This document shows, in pieces, positions 53,227 through 61,039 of a DNA stretch of 64,000 bases; position 1 is the stretch's first letter; the number at the start of each line of letters is the position of its first letter. The position numbers were made by a program, and so were the translations under genes. Source of the stretch: Meiothermus sp. (GTDB taxonomy: Bacteria > Deinococcota > Deinococci > Deinococcales > Thermaceae); the NCBI RefSeq assembly GCF_026004115.1, contig NZ_BPIM01000001.1, forward strand, positions 1,488,001 to 1,552,000, written 5' to 3'. Below the pieces are notes generated by a model that had not been told where the DNA came from, ran no database searches, and saw only the letters and a list, made by a program, of their open reading frames with translations.

Positions 53227-54825
53227 ATGGAACGTGCCCAATTGCTAGAAAGACTTGCTTCCGAAACCTTCGACCTGCTGGTAATTGGGGGTGGTGCTAC
53301 CGGGGCAGGGGTAGCCCTGGAAGCGGCCAGCCGGGGCCTCAAAACCGCCCTGCTCGAGCGATACGATTTTTCTGAAGGCACCTCGAGCCGCAGCACCAAA
53401 CTGATCCACGGTGGGGTGCGCTACCTGGAAATCGCCGTCAAGACCTTCGACCGGGTGCAGCTTAACCTGGTGCGCGACGCGCTGCACGAGCGGGCCATCA
53501 TGCTAAGGAACGCGCCCCATCTATCCCGCCCCTTGTGGCTCCTGACCCCCCTGTACAAGTTTTGGGAAGCGCCCTACTACTACACCGGCCTGAAGATATA
53601 CGACCTCCTGGCCGGAAAGGCCCGCCTGCAACCCGCGCAGTACATCGATGCCAAAGGAACCCTGGAACGCTTTCCCTCGATCAATCCGGGGGGGCTCAAA
53701 GGTTCGGTGGCCTATCAGGACGGCCAGTTCGACGACGCTCGCTTTAACGTAGAGCTGGCCCTTACTGCAGCGCAGCAAGGGGCGGTGGTGCTCAACTACG
53801 CCGAGGTGAAGGGGTTGCTCAAGCAGAATGGCCAGCTAGGGGGGGTAGTGGTCAGGGATGGCCTGAGCAAAAAGGAAGTGGAGGTGGCCGCCCGGGTGGT
53901 GGTCAATGCTACCGGTCCCTTCTCCGATACGATTCGGCGCATGGACGACCCCGACGCCCCCCCTTTGCTGAAAGCCAGCTCGGGTATTCACATTGTGCTG
54001 GACAAAAAATACAGCCCCCTCGATACCGGCCTGCTGATTCCCAAAACTGAGGACGGACGGGTGGTGTTCGTGTTGCCCTGGTTGGGAGGTACCCTGGTGG
54101 GTACGACCGACGACCCAGCCCCGATAGTCGATCACCCCAGGGTAACGGAAGAGGAGATTGGTTATGTGCTCCGGCAGGTTAAGCCTTACCTGGGCGAGAT
54201 TCCACGGGAGGCTGTGCGGGCTAGCTGGTCGGGCCTGCGCCCGCTGGTTTCGCGCCCCGAGGCCGACACGGCCCGGCTGGCCCGCGACCACCTGATTCAG
54301 AAAAGCCCTTCGGGCTTACTTACCCTGACGGGGGGCAAGTGGACCACCTACCGCAAAATGGCCCTGGACTTGGTGAACTATGCCGTGCGGCAGTTTGAAC
54401 TGCAAGCAGGCCCCTCTCGAACCGAGCAGCTTCCGCTCTTGGGCGGGCAAGGCTTTGAGCCGGATGGAGCGAAAAAACTCGAGCAGATGGGTTGGTCTTC
54501 GGACATCGCCCAACACCTCCACCGGTCCTATGGCGCCCGCGCCACAGTGGTGGCCCAGATTGCGGCGGAAGGCTATCGGACGCGATTGGCGGTGGAGTGG
54601 CCGATCATTGAAGCCGAAGTGATTTACGCGGCCCGCCACGAGATGGCTTACTCTCCGCTCGATGTGCTGGCCCGCCGAACCCGCCTGGCCTTCCTGGACA
54701 CGCTGGCTGCCCTCGCGGCAGCCCCACGGGTGTCCGAACTGATGGGCCGGGAACTGGGTTGGAGCGCGGACCGTGTGGCGCTGGAAGCCGAAAAAGCCAG
54801 GGCGCAAATTCTAAGCGCAATTTGA
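53227..54825 (+). CDS. glpD: Glycerol-3-phosphate dehydrogenase (FAD, aerobic type)
   Basis: Flavoprotein of 532 residues that oxidises glycerol-3-phosphate to dihydroxyacetone phosphate and passes electrons to the membrane quinone pool. FAD-binding GGGATGAGVALEAASRGLKTALLE (about 20-43), TSSRSTKLIHGGVRYLE, the TLVGTTDDPA segment and LTGGKWTTYRKMA are all family marks, and length is normal. No glpF or glpK is beside it. A MITE copy begins 15 bp after the stop. Confidence 0.95.
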   Translation: MERAQLLERLASETFDLLVIGGGATGAGVALEAASRGLKTALLERYDFSEGTSSRSTKLIHGGVRYLEIAVKTFDRVQLNLVRDALHERAIMLRNAPHLSRPLWLLTPLYKFWEAPYYYTGLKIYDLLAGKARLQPAQYIDAKGTLERFPSINPGGLKGSVAYQDGQFDDARFNVELALTAAQQGAVVLNYAEVKGLLKQNGQLGGVVVRDGLSKKEVEVAARVVVNATGPFSDTIRRMDDPDAPPLLKASSGIHIVLDKKYSPLDTGLLIPKTEDGRVVFVLPWLGGTLVGTTDDPAPIVDHPRVTEEEIGYVLRQVKPYLGEIPREAVRASWSGLRPLVSRPEADTARLARDHLIQKSPSGLLTLTGGKWTTYRKMALDLVNYAVRQFELQAGPSRTEQLPLLGGQGFEPDGAKKLEQMGWSSDIAQHLHRSYGARATVVAQIAAEGYRTRLAVEWPIIEAEVIYAARHEMAYSPLDVLARRTRLAFLDTLAALAAAPRVSELMGRELGWSADRVALEAEKARAQILSAI

Positions 54826-54839
54826 ACAGGTGTTGTGTT

Positions 54840-55112
54840 ATACCAGATTCGGTTAGTTCGGCGCCGGATGGCGGCGAACTAACAGGGCCGAAGTTATCCG
54901 CGTTGCGGAGGGCGATACCGCCCCTTGGAAGTTATCCGCGTAGCGGAGGGCGTAAGCCCCTTTGGAAGTTATCCGCGTAGCGGAGGGCGTAAGCCCCTTT
55001 GGAAGGGAGACGCTTTCTTCGCCGACCGTTCGGGAGGGGTGTGCTCTAGGATTCAAAAAAATAGCCTCTGGGGGATCTTTGGTTTGGATGATTATCTTTT
55101 TGAATCCGGTAT
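54840..55112 (+). mobile_element. MITE-like repeat, copy 5 (long form with triplicated unit)
   Basis: A 273-bp copy with both ends intact. Between the two hairpins it holds three tandem units of 37-38 bp (see separate entry), then the GACGCTTTCTTCGCCGACC block and GGGGTGTGCTCTAGG. No protein is encoded. Confidence 0.9.
54890..55001 (+). repeat. Three tandem 37/38-bp units inside MITE copy 5
   Basis: Units at 54890-54927, 54928-54964 and 54965-55001, each starting GAAGTTATCCGCGT and ending with a CCCCTT(T)G stretch. The first unit has TTGCGG and GATACCGCC variants; the other two are identical. Other long copies hold one unit. Confidence 0.88.
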
Positions 55113-55260
55113 AAGTTCCCCTGGGCCAGCATACGTGATGGAAGCCAGTAATGCAGACATCTATAGTATCTGGAGTATCTGGCTATGCAAAAAGGATAAA
55201 ACCCAAACCGAGTTTGTCAAATGGCGGAAGTCCATCCTGGCTGGGCCGATGGCGCGATAA

Positions 55261-56073
55261 CTACCAGTACAACCTCATGCCTAGCTCGTGCAGGGCCTGG
55301 TGACGGGCTTTGTAGTTGGGCATGATCTGCTCGACCAGGGCCCAGAAGCGAGGGCTGTGGTTGAGCACCTTGAGGTGGGCCATCTCATGCACCACCACAT
55401 AGTCCAGCACCGGCAAGGGCAGCATCACCAGCCGCCAGTTGAAACGTAACTCGCCCTTGGCGTTGCAACTCCCCCAGCGCTTTTTCTGGTTGCGGATGAG
55501 CACCTTGGGCATGCGCCAGCCCAGTTGATCGGCATAGTGCTGTACCCGGCGCGTAATTACCTCCTCGGCGCGGGCCTTATACCATTCCTCGAGAATCTCC
55601 CGTACCTCTTTGGTGCTCTGCTTTGAGGAGGCATCGGCCTGTACATGTAAAACATTGCCTTTGAGGGCCACTGCTGCTTTGGGCCTGGCTCTGGGTAAAA
55701 AGTTAAAATCAAACAACTCGGGCTGCATCGAGGAACCGGGTTTGTGGCTCCCCCGCTTTGGGTGAGGGGATAAACCTTCGGACTGAATCTGAAGGCTCAC
55801 CCGGCGGCCCAGGTACAAAAACTCTTCCCCACTGACAAATCGCTTGCGCGGCTCCAGTCGACTCTTGAATTCGGTGTGTTTTTCGGCAATCCAGCGGGCT
55901 TTGGTGTTCACCAGAGCGATAACCTGCTCGAGGGGCATACGTTTGGGGGCGGCGACCCGCACCCCCTGAACATCGATGGTAATTCCCACCGTCCGGCGGC
56001 GGGCACTGCGGCGGATGGTATAGCGAATGGTTTTGTTTTGGTAGTAAAGGGTAGCTTTCTCCGTGTCTGACAT
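55261..56073 (-). CDS. YgjP-like metallopeptidase (M48-type, DUF45)
   Basis: Protein of 270 residues of the YgjP/DUF45 family. The zinc site HExxH is in VVHEMAHLKVLNHSPRFWALV, with further ligand region near KKRWGSCNAKGELRFNWRL, which is a family signature. The N-terminal RRTVGITIDVQGVRVAAPKRM segment is also typical. The role is not well known; some relatives are encoded next to restriction enzymes, but none are here. Confidence 0.88.
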   Translation of the reverse strand: MSDTEKATLYYQNKTIRYTIRRSARRRTVGITIDVQGVRVAAPKRMPLEQVIALVNTKARWIAEKHTEFKSRLEPRKRFVSGEEFLYLGRRVSLQIQSEGLSPHPKRGSHKPGSSMQPELFDFNFLPRARPKAAVALKGNVLHVQADASSKQSTKEVREILEEWYKARAEEVITRRVQHYADQLGWRMPKVLIRNQKKRWGSCNAKGELRFNWRLVMLPLPVLDYVVVHEMAHLKVLNHSPRFWALVEQIMPNYKARHQALHELGMRLYW

Positions 56074-56199
56074 CCGGCCTTAATCCTATCCAGAACACGC
56101 AAATCAGATGGTGAGATGAGGGCTTGCAAAATTAATCAAATGGCTATTTGTGAGAATAGTTTTCTTTCATTTACATAACGTAACTCTTAATGTTGCGAC

Positions 56200-56832
56200 T
56201 CAAGGAGCCAGCCGTTCAATTGTCCATCCCCCATCCGGCTGAAGGCGGTAGACCAGCCGGTCATGCAGGCGGCTGGGGCGGCCCTGCCAGAACTCGAAGG
56301 TATCGGGCTTCAAGCGGTAGCCCCCCCAGTGGGCCGGGCGGGGTACGGCTTCGGGGTAGCGGGCCTTGAGCTCGGCGATGCGTTGCGCCAGTACCTCCCG
56401 ACTGGCAATCACCTGGCTCTGGGGGCTGGCCGCCGAGCCAATCTGGCTGTCGTAGGGGCGGCTGGCAAAATATTCGTCGGACAGCTGCGGCTCTACTTTT
56501 TCAACCCGCCCCTCGATGCGCACCTGGCGCTCCATGGGGGGCCACCAGAAGTTGAGGCAGGCCCAGGGGTTGGCCTCGAGCTCTTGTCCCTTGCGGCTGT
56601 GGTAGTTGCTGAAAAACACCAGGCCTTCCTCGTCCAGGCCCCGCAGCAGCACTACCCGGCTGCTGGGCCGTCCATTCGTGCCCACCGTGGAGAGGGTCAT
56701 GCCGTGGGGTTCGTAGAGATGGGTCTCGATGGCTTCCGAAAGCCAGCGTTCGAGCTGCCGAAAGGGGTTGGGATCGGCGTCCTGCTCGCTTAAGGTGCCG
56801 TAGGTGTAGTCGCTGCGGAGGTCGCGGAGCAT
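56200..56832 (-). CDS. pdxH: Pyridoxamine 5'-phosphate oxidase
   Basis: FMN enzyme of 210 residues that makes the active vitamin B6 cofactor PLP. LRSDYTYGTLSEQDADPNPFRQLERWLSEA, SSRVVLLRGLDEEGLVFFSNYHSRKGQELEANP, FWWPPMERQVRIEG and the C-terminal WGGYRLKPDTFEFWQGRPSRLHDRLVY are all diagnostic. PLP is used by the many aminotransferases in this window. The ATG is six bases after CATAAT, a leaderless-type layout. Confidence 0.96.
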   Translation of the reverse strand: MLRDLRSDYTYGTLSEQDADPNPFRQLERWLSEAIETHLYEPHGMTLSTVGTNGRPSSRVVLLRGLDEEGLVFFSNYHSRKGQELEANPWACLNFWWPPMERQVRIEGRVEKVEPQLSDEYFASRPYDSQIGSAASPQSQVIASREVLAQRIAELKARYPEAVPRPAHWGGYRLKPDTFEFWQGRPSRLHDRLVYRLQPDGGWTIERLAP

Positions 56833-56838
56833 ATTTGA

Positions 56839-56844
56839 ATTATG
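56839..56844 (-). promoter_or_regulatory. -10 box of a leaderless promoter for pdxH (CATAAT)
   Basis: On the minus strand CATAAT, six bases, then the ATG of pdxH at 56832. Confidence 0.5.
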
Positions 56845-56873
56845 CGATTTTGAATCAACCCCAATTGAGGCCC

Positions 56874-57677
56874 TTACTCCCCTCGAGGGTGCACAATATA
56901 GCCCCCCGAGCGCTCGTCGCGCTCCAGGCGCAAAAGCCCCCGCCGCTGGGCTTCCTCCAGCAAGGCGCTAAAGGAACGGAAGCCGTAGGAGGCTTCGTTG
57001 AAACCCGGCTTGCGCCGCTTAAGGGTTTGCTTGACCAACGAACTCAGGATGCGCTCCTCCTCGCCGCGCTCGGCTTGCAGGGCCATGAGGGTCTCGAGCA
57101 CAAGTTGTAAGGCCTCCTGCTGCTGATCCTGGGGCTTCTCGGGGGTTTTGCTCTTGGGCGCCGGCCTGCTGGCTTTGACGGCCCGCTTTTGGGCCAGTTC
57201 CTCCTGGATCAGGTCATCGTAGAAGATGAACTCGTCGCAGGCTGCGGTCAACAGATCCGAGGTGGACTTTTTTACGCCTACTCCGATTACCAGCCGGTTG
57301 TTTTCGCGCAGCTTGGACACCAGGGGCGAGAAGTCGGAGTCGCCGCTGATGATCACAAAAGTATCCACGTGGGACTTGGTATAGCAGAGGTCGAGGGCAT
57401 CTACCACCAGCCTGATATCGGCCGAGTTCTTACCCGAGAGGCGGGTATGGGGAATCTCGATAAGCTCGAAGCCGGCTTCGTGCATGGAGGCCTTGAAATC
57501 CTTGTAGCGCTCCCAGTCGCAATAGGCCTTGCGCACCACGATACTGCCTTTGAGCAGAAGCCGCTCGAGGATTTTCTGGATGTCGAACTGGGGGTACTTG
57601 GCCTCCCGAACCCCCAGGGCAATGTTTTCGAAGTCGCAGAAAAGCGCCATGTTTTTGATATCGGATCGGCCTGCCAT
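56874..57677 (-). CDS. NYN-domain (LabA/DUF88) putative RNase with C-terminal LOTUS/OST-HTH domain
   Basis: Protein of about 267 residues. The NYN nuclease core has its acidic residues in MALFCDFENIALG, SADIRLVVDALDL and FVIISGDSDFSPLVSKLRE (about 10-140), and a linker rich in Lys/Pro/Gln leads to an OST-HTH/LOTUS-like domain (KPGFNEASYGFRSFSALLEEAQRRGLLRLERD). NYN proteins are PIN-like RNases; the LOTUS domain binds RNA, so an RNA-processing role is likely. An upstream extension to 57782 is possible but not conserved-looking. Confidence 0.88.
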   Translation of the reverse strand: MAGRSDIKNMALFCDFENIALGVREAKYPQFDIQKILERLLLKGSIVVRKAYCDWERYKDFKASMHEAGFELIEIPHTRLSGKNSADIRLVVDALDLCYTKSHVDTFVIISGDSDFSPLVSKLRENNRLVIGVGVKKSTSDLLTAACDEFIFYDDLIQEELAQKRAVKASRPAPKSKTPEKPQDQQQEALQLVLETLMALQAERGEEERILSSLVKQTLKRRKPGFNEASYGFRSFSALLEEAQRRGLLRLERDERSGGYIVHPRGE

Positions 57678-57871
57678 AGTTTCACCACGCGGTAGGGGAG
57701 TGTCCTGCTCAAGTATAGAGGCCAAGCGCTCTGTGTTACGGACTACGGGGGTTTGGCGCACAGGCTCAGGTCTTGCATCCATTGGTAACGCCTTGGTAAT
57801 TGAGCCGGTTCAAGCTAGAGGGGAGCCCGCGAAAGAGGTGGCTCCCCCGGAACCGGCAAGCGAGGTTGAAC

Positions 57872-58288
57872 ATGGCGATGCCGCAAAACTTTCCGTCCAA
57901 AGTCGTCTATATTCCGCTGGAGAACCTGGGTGCGCTCGAGGGTGACCTCTGCGTCCCTCCCGGGGCGGAGGGGGTGGTTCTTTTCGCCCACGGCAGCGGC
58001 AGCAGTCGGCACAGCCCGCGCAACCGCTACATTGCCCAGGAACTGCAACAAGCCGGTCTGGCCACCTTACTCTTTGATTTGCTGACCCCTGAAGAAGAGC
58101 AACTGGACGAGTACACCCGTCGGTACCGCTTCGATATTGGCTGGCTGGCCGACCGCCTGGTGGCCGAGGTGCTGGGTCTTTTCCTGGAAGACCCCCGCCT
58201 GTTGCGCTGGGCCCGCCTGCCGGTTGCCCGCCAGGTAACCCCCTGGGGGGGTACTCTGGACGAGGGGCTCGAACTGATGGTGCGATGA
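57872..58288 (+). CDS. Dienelactone hydrolase-family fragment, internally truncated
   Basis: The first 90 residues match alpha/beta hydrolases of the dienelactone type (VVYIPLENLGALEGDLCVPPGAEGVVLFAHGSGSSRHSPRNRYIAQ and GLATLLFDLLTPEEEQLDEYTRRYRFDIGWLADRL). The section that should follow, with the GxSxG nucleophile, is missing; after LVAEVLG the last 45 residues look unrelated. At 138 residues it is about 70-80 short of the family norm and probably inactive. The ATG at 57872 follows GAGGTTG; it overlaps polX by four bases. Confidence 0.7.
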   Translation: MAMPQNFPSKVVYIPLENLGALEGDLCVPPGAEGVVLFAHGSGSSRHSPRNRYIAQELQQAGLATLLFDLLTPEEEQLDEYTRRYRFDIGWLADRLVAEVLGLFLEDPRLLRWARLPVARQVTPWGGTLDEGLELMVR

Positions 58289-60012
58289 AAAACGCCGAAA
58301 TTGCCCGTATTTTTCAGGAAATGGCCGATATGCTGGCCTTCCTGGGCGAGAACCCCTTCCGGGTGCGGGCCTACGCCCAGGCCGCCCGCACCCTGGCCGA
58401 CCTCGAGGCCCCCATCGAGGCGGTGGCGGCCCAGGGAACTGAAGCCCTGGAGGCCCTGCCCGCCATCGGCCCCGACCTGGCCGCCAAAATCCAGGAGTAC
58501 CTGCGCACCGGTGCCATCCAGGCCCACGCCCGGCTAGCCCAGCAGGTGCCCCAGGGCATCCTGGAGGTGCTGCGGGTGCCGGGGGTGGGGCCCAAGACCG
58601 CCAAACTGCTGTGGGACAGGCTGGGGGTGAACTCGCTGGAAACGCTGCAGGCCGCGCTGGCCTCGGGCCAGGTGCGGGGGCTGCCCGGTTTTGGCGAGAA
58701 AAAACGCCGGCATCTGCTGGAAAACCTGGCCCTGGCCGAAACCGCCACCCAGCGCCGGCCCCTGGGCGCGGTGCTGGGGCAGGCCCGGGCCTTGCTTGAG
58801 CAAGTGCGGGCCCAGCCGGGGGTGGTGCAGGCCGAAGTCTGCGGCTCGCTCAGGCGCTACCGCGAGACGGTGGGCGACCTCGATTTTCTGATTGCCACCG
58901 AAAAGCCAGCCGAGGTGCTGGCGGCCCTGGTGCGCCTGCCGGGCATTGCCGATGTGGAAGCGGTAGGGGAGAACCGGGCTACGGTCTTTTTGCGTGAAGG
59001 CTTGCAGGTGGACTTCAAGACCGTGCCCCCGGCGGCCTGGGGTAGCGGCTTGCAGTACCTGACCGGCTCCAAAGCCCACAGCATCAAGCTGCGCACCCTG
59101 GCCCAGAAACAGGGCCTCAAGCTCAACGAGTACGGGGTCTGGCGCGGGAAAATCCGCCTGGCCGGCGAGGACGAGGAAAGCGTCTACCGAGCCCTGGGCC
59201 TGCCCTGGATTCCGCCCCCCTTGCGGGAAGACGGTGGTGAAATCGAGGCGGCCCAGGCCGGGCGGCTGCCCCGGCTGGTCACCCTTCAGGAGATTCGTGG
59301 CGACCTCCAGGTGCACTCCAGGTGGTCGGACGGCAAGGCCAGTTTGCTCGAGCTGGCCCAGGCCGCAGCAAAGCTGGGCTACGAGTACCTGGCCGTCACC
59401 GACCACTCCCAGAGCCTCAAGGTGGCCCATGGGGTGCCGCTGGACAAGGTACAGGCCCGCCTGAAGGAGATACGCCAGGTCAACGAACAAACCGGCGGCA
59501 AGCCCTATTTGCTGGCCGGGGCCGAGGTGGAGGTTCTGGCCGATGGTTCCCTGGACTACCCCGAGAAAGTGCTGCGGGGGCTCGAGGTGGTGCTGGTGGC
59601 CGTGCACTCCCACTTCCACCTGAGCCGCGCCCAGCAGACTGAGCGCATCCTGCGGGCGCTGGAGCACCCCGCCGTACACATCCTGGCCCACCCCACCGCC
59701 CGCATGCTGGGGGTGCGCAAGGAGCTCGAGGCCAATTGGGAGAAGATTTTCCGGCGGGCCCAGGCCCTGGGGAAGGCCCTGGAAATCGACGGCTACCACG
59801 ACCGCATGGACCTGCCCGATACCCTGGCCCGCCAGGCTGGCGGAATGGGCCTCCTTTTTTCCCTCTCCACCGATGCCCACCAGCTCGATCACCTGCGCTT
59901 CATGGAGCTGGCGGTGGGTACGGCCCAGCGGGCCTGGTTGGGGCCTCGGCAGATTCTCAACACCCGCTCCCTGGCGGCCCTTCTGGACTGGCTCCAGGGC
60001 GTGCGGGGGTAA
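58285..60012 (+). CDS. polX: DNA polymerase X family with PHP domain
   Basis: Repair polymerase of 575 residues. It has N-terminal helix-hairpin-helix segments (LPAIGPDLAAKIQEYL, VPGVGPKTAKLLWDRLG), the nucleotidyltransferase core with catalytic acids in CGSLRRYRETVGDLDFLI and LQVDFKTVP, and a C-terminal PHP phosphoesterase domain (LQVHSRWSDGKASLLELAQAA, YLAVTDHSQSLK, VHSHFHLS, STDAHQLDHL) with metal-binding His and Asp. It fills gaps in base-excision repair and carries 3' exonuclease activity in related thermophile enzymes. Coupled (ATGA) to the truncated hydrolase gene. Confidence 0.95.
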   Translation: MKNAEIARIFQEMADMLAFLGENPFRVRAYAQAARTLADLEAPIEAVAAQGTEALEALPAIGPDLAAKIQEYLRTGAIQAHARLAQQVPQGILEVLRVPGVGPKTAKLLWDRLGVNSLETLQAALASGQVRGLPGFGEKKRRHLLENLALAETATQRRPLGAVLGQARALLEQVRAQPGVVQAEVCGSLRRYRETVGDLDFLIATEKPAEVLAALVRLPGIADVEAVGENRATVFLREGLQVDFKTVPPAAWGSGLQYLTGSKAHSIKLRTLAQKQGLKLNEYGVWRGKIRLAGEDEESVYRALGLPWIPPPLREDGGEIEAAQAGRLPRLVTLQEIRGDLQVHSRWSDGKASLLELAQAAAKLGYEYLAVTDHSQSLKVAHGVPLDKVQARLKEIRQVNEQTGGKPYLLAGAEVEVLADGSLDYPEKVLRGLEVVLVAVHSHFHLSRAQQTERILRALEHPAVHILAHPTARMLGVRKELEANWEKIFRRAQALGKALEIDGYHDRMDLPDTLARQAGGMGLLFSLSTDAHQLDHLRFMELAVGTAQRAWLGPRQILNTRSLAALLDWLQGVRG

Positions 60013-60047
60013 TGGACCGGGAACGCCGAAGGCCCAAGCTGATATAG

Positions 60048-61028
60048 ATGGAAGGCATGGTTTGCCTTTGCCTGACCGGCGACCTGATGCTGGGCCGGCT
60101 GGTGAATGAGGCCTTGCTGCGCTACGGGCCAGCCTATCCCTTTGGCAACGTGCTGGACGAGTTTTACCGGGCCGACTTGCGGCTGGTGAACCTCGAGTGT
60201 GTCATCTCGGACCGGGGCCGGCCCTTTAGCCGCTGGGAAAAGGCTTTTCACTTCCGCGCCCATCCCCAGGCCCTGGGGGCGCTCCAACTGGCCCGCATAG
60301 ACTGCGTGGTGCTGGCCAATAACCACGTGCTGGACTACGAGGAGGAAGCCTTCCTGCAGATGCTGGAACTGCTTCAGGGGGCCCACATTCCCTACGTGGG
60401 GGCCGGGCGCAACCTGGCCGAAGCCTGCCGCCCGGTGCTTTTGCCAACCCAAAGCGGCCCGGTGGGGGTGGTGGCCTTCACCGACAACGAGCCGGGCTGG
60501 AAGGCGGGCCCCCACACCCCCGGCACCCACTACCTACCCGTAGCGCCGGAATCGCTGCCGGTGCTAAAGGAGCAGATTGGCCAGGCCCGCGCCCAAGGAG
60601 CCCGCTGGGTGGTGGTCTCGGCCCACTGGGGGCCCAACATGCGCTTGCGTCCTCCGCCTTACTTCCGGGCTTTTGCCCATGCGCTTATAGAGGCTGGGGT
60701 CGACGTGTTCCACGGGCACAGCGCCCATGTTTTCCAGGGCCTCGAGGTCTACCGGGGCAAGTCCATCCTCTACGACTGCGGCGAGTTTGTGGACGACTAC
60801 GCGGTAGACCCGATTTTGCGCAACGACTGGGGCCTTTTATACCGGGTGGAGCTCGAGGAAAAACGCATTGGGGAAGTGGAGCTAATGCCCCTCTACATTG
60901 ATAACTGCCAGGTCAACCTGGCTACCGGCCCCACCTGGGAGGCCGTTGCAGAACGGGTGCAAATGCTCTCGGCGGAACTGGGTACCCCGGTCTCGCGCGA
61001 AGGTACGCGATTGTGGGTAACCTGCTAG
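60048..61028 (+). CDS. CapA-family protein (poly-gamma-glutamate synthesis type)
   Basis: Metallophosphatase-like protein of 326 residues in the CapA/PgsA family. LTGDLMLGRLVNEALL opens the fold, then LVNLECVIS, VVLANNHVLDY, VSAHWGPNMR and FHGHSAHVFQGLEVYRGKSILYDCGEFVDDY carry the expected metal-site residues. There is no signal peptide and no capB/C neighbour, so a capsule role is doubtful; an enzymatic role in the cytoplasm is possible. Confidence 0.86.
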   Translation: MEGMVCLCLTGDLMLGRLVNEALLRYGPAYPFGNVLDEFYRADLRLVNLECVISDRGRPFSRWEKAFHFRAHPQALGALQLARIDCVVLANNHVLDYEEEAFLQMLELLQGAHIPYVGAGRNLAEACRPVLLPTQSGPVGVVAFTDNEPGWKAGPHTPGTHYLPVAPESLPVLKEQIGQARAQGARWVVVSAHWGPNMRLRPPPYFRAFAHALIEAGVDVFHGHSAHVFQGLEVYRGKSILYDCGEFVDDYAVDPILRNDWGLLYRVELEEKRIGEVELMPLYIDNCQVNLATGPTWEAVAERVQMLSAELGTPVSREGTRLWVTC

Positions 61029-61039
61029 AGGAGGCCACC

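Noticed and set aside
53051-53248. ORF of 65 codons between the ABC ATPase and glpD
   Set aside because: No start signal or family similarity; the interval appears non-coding.
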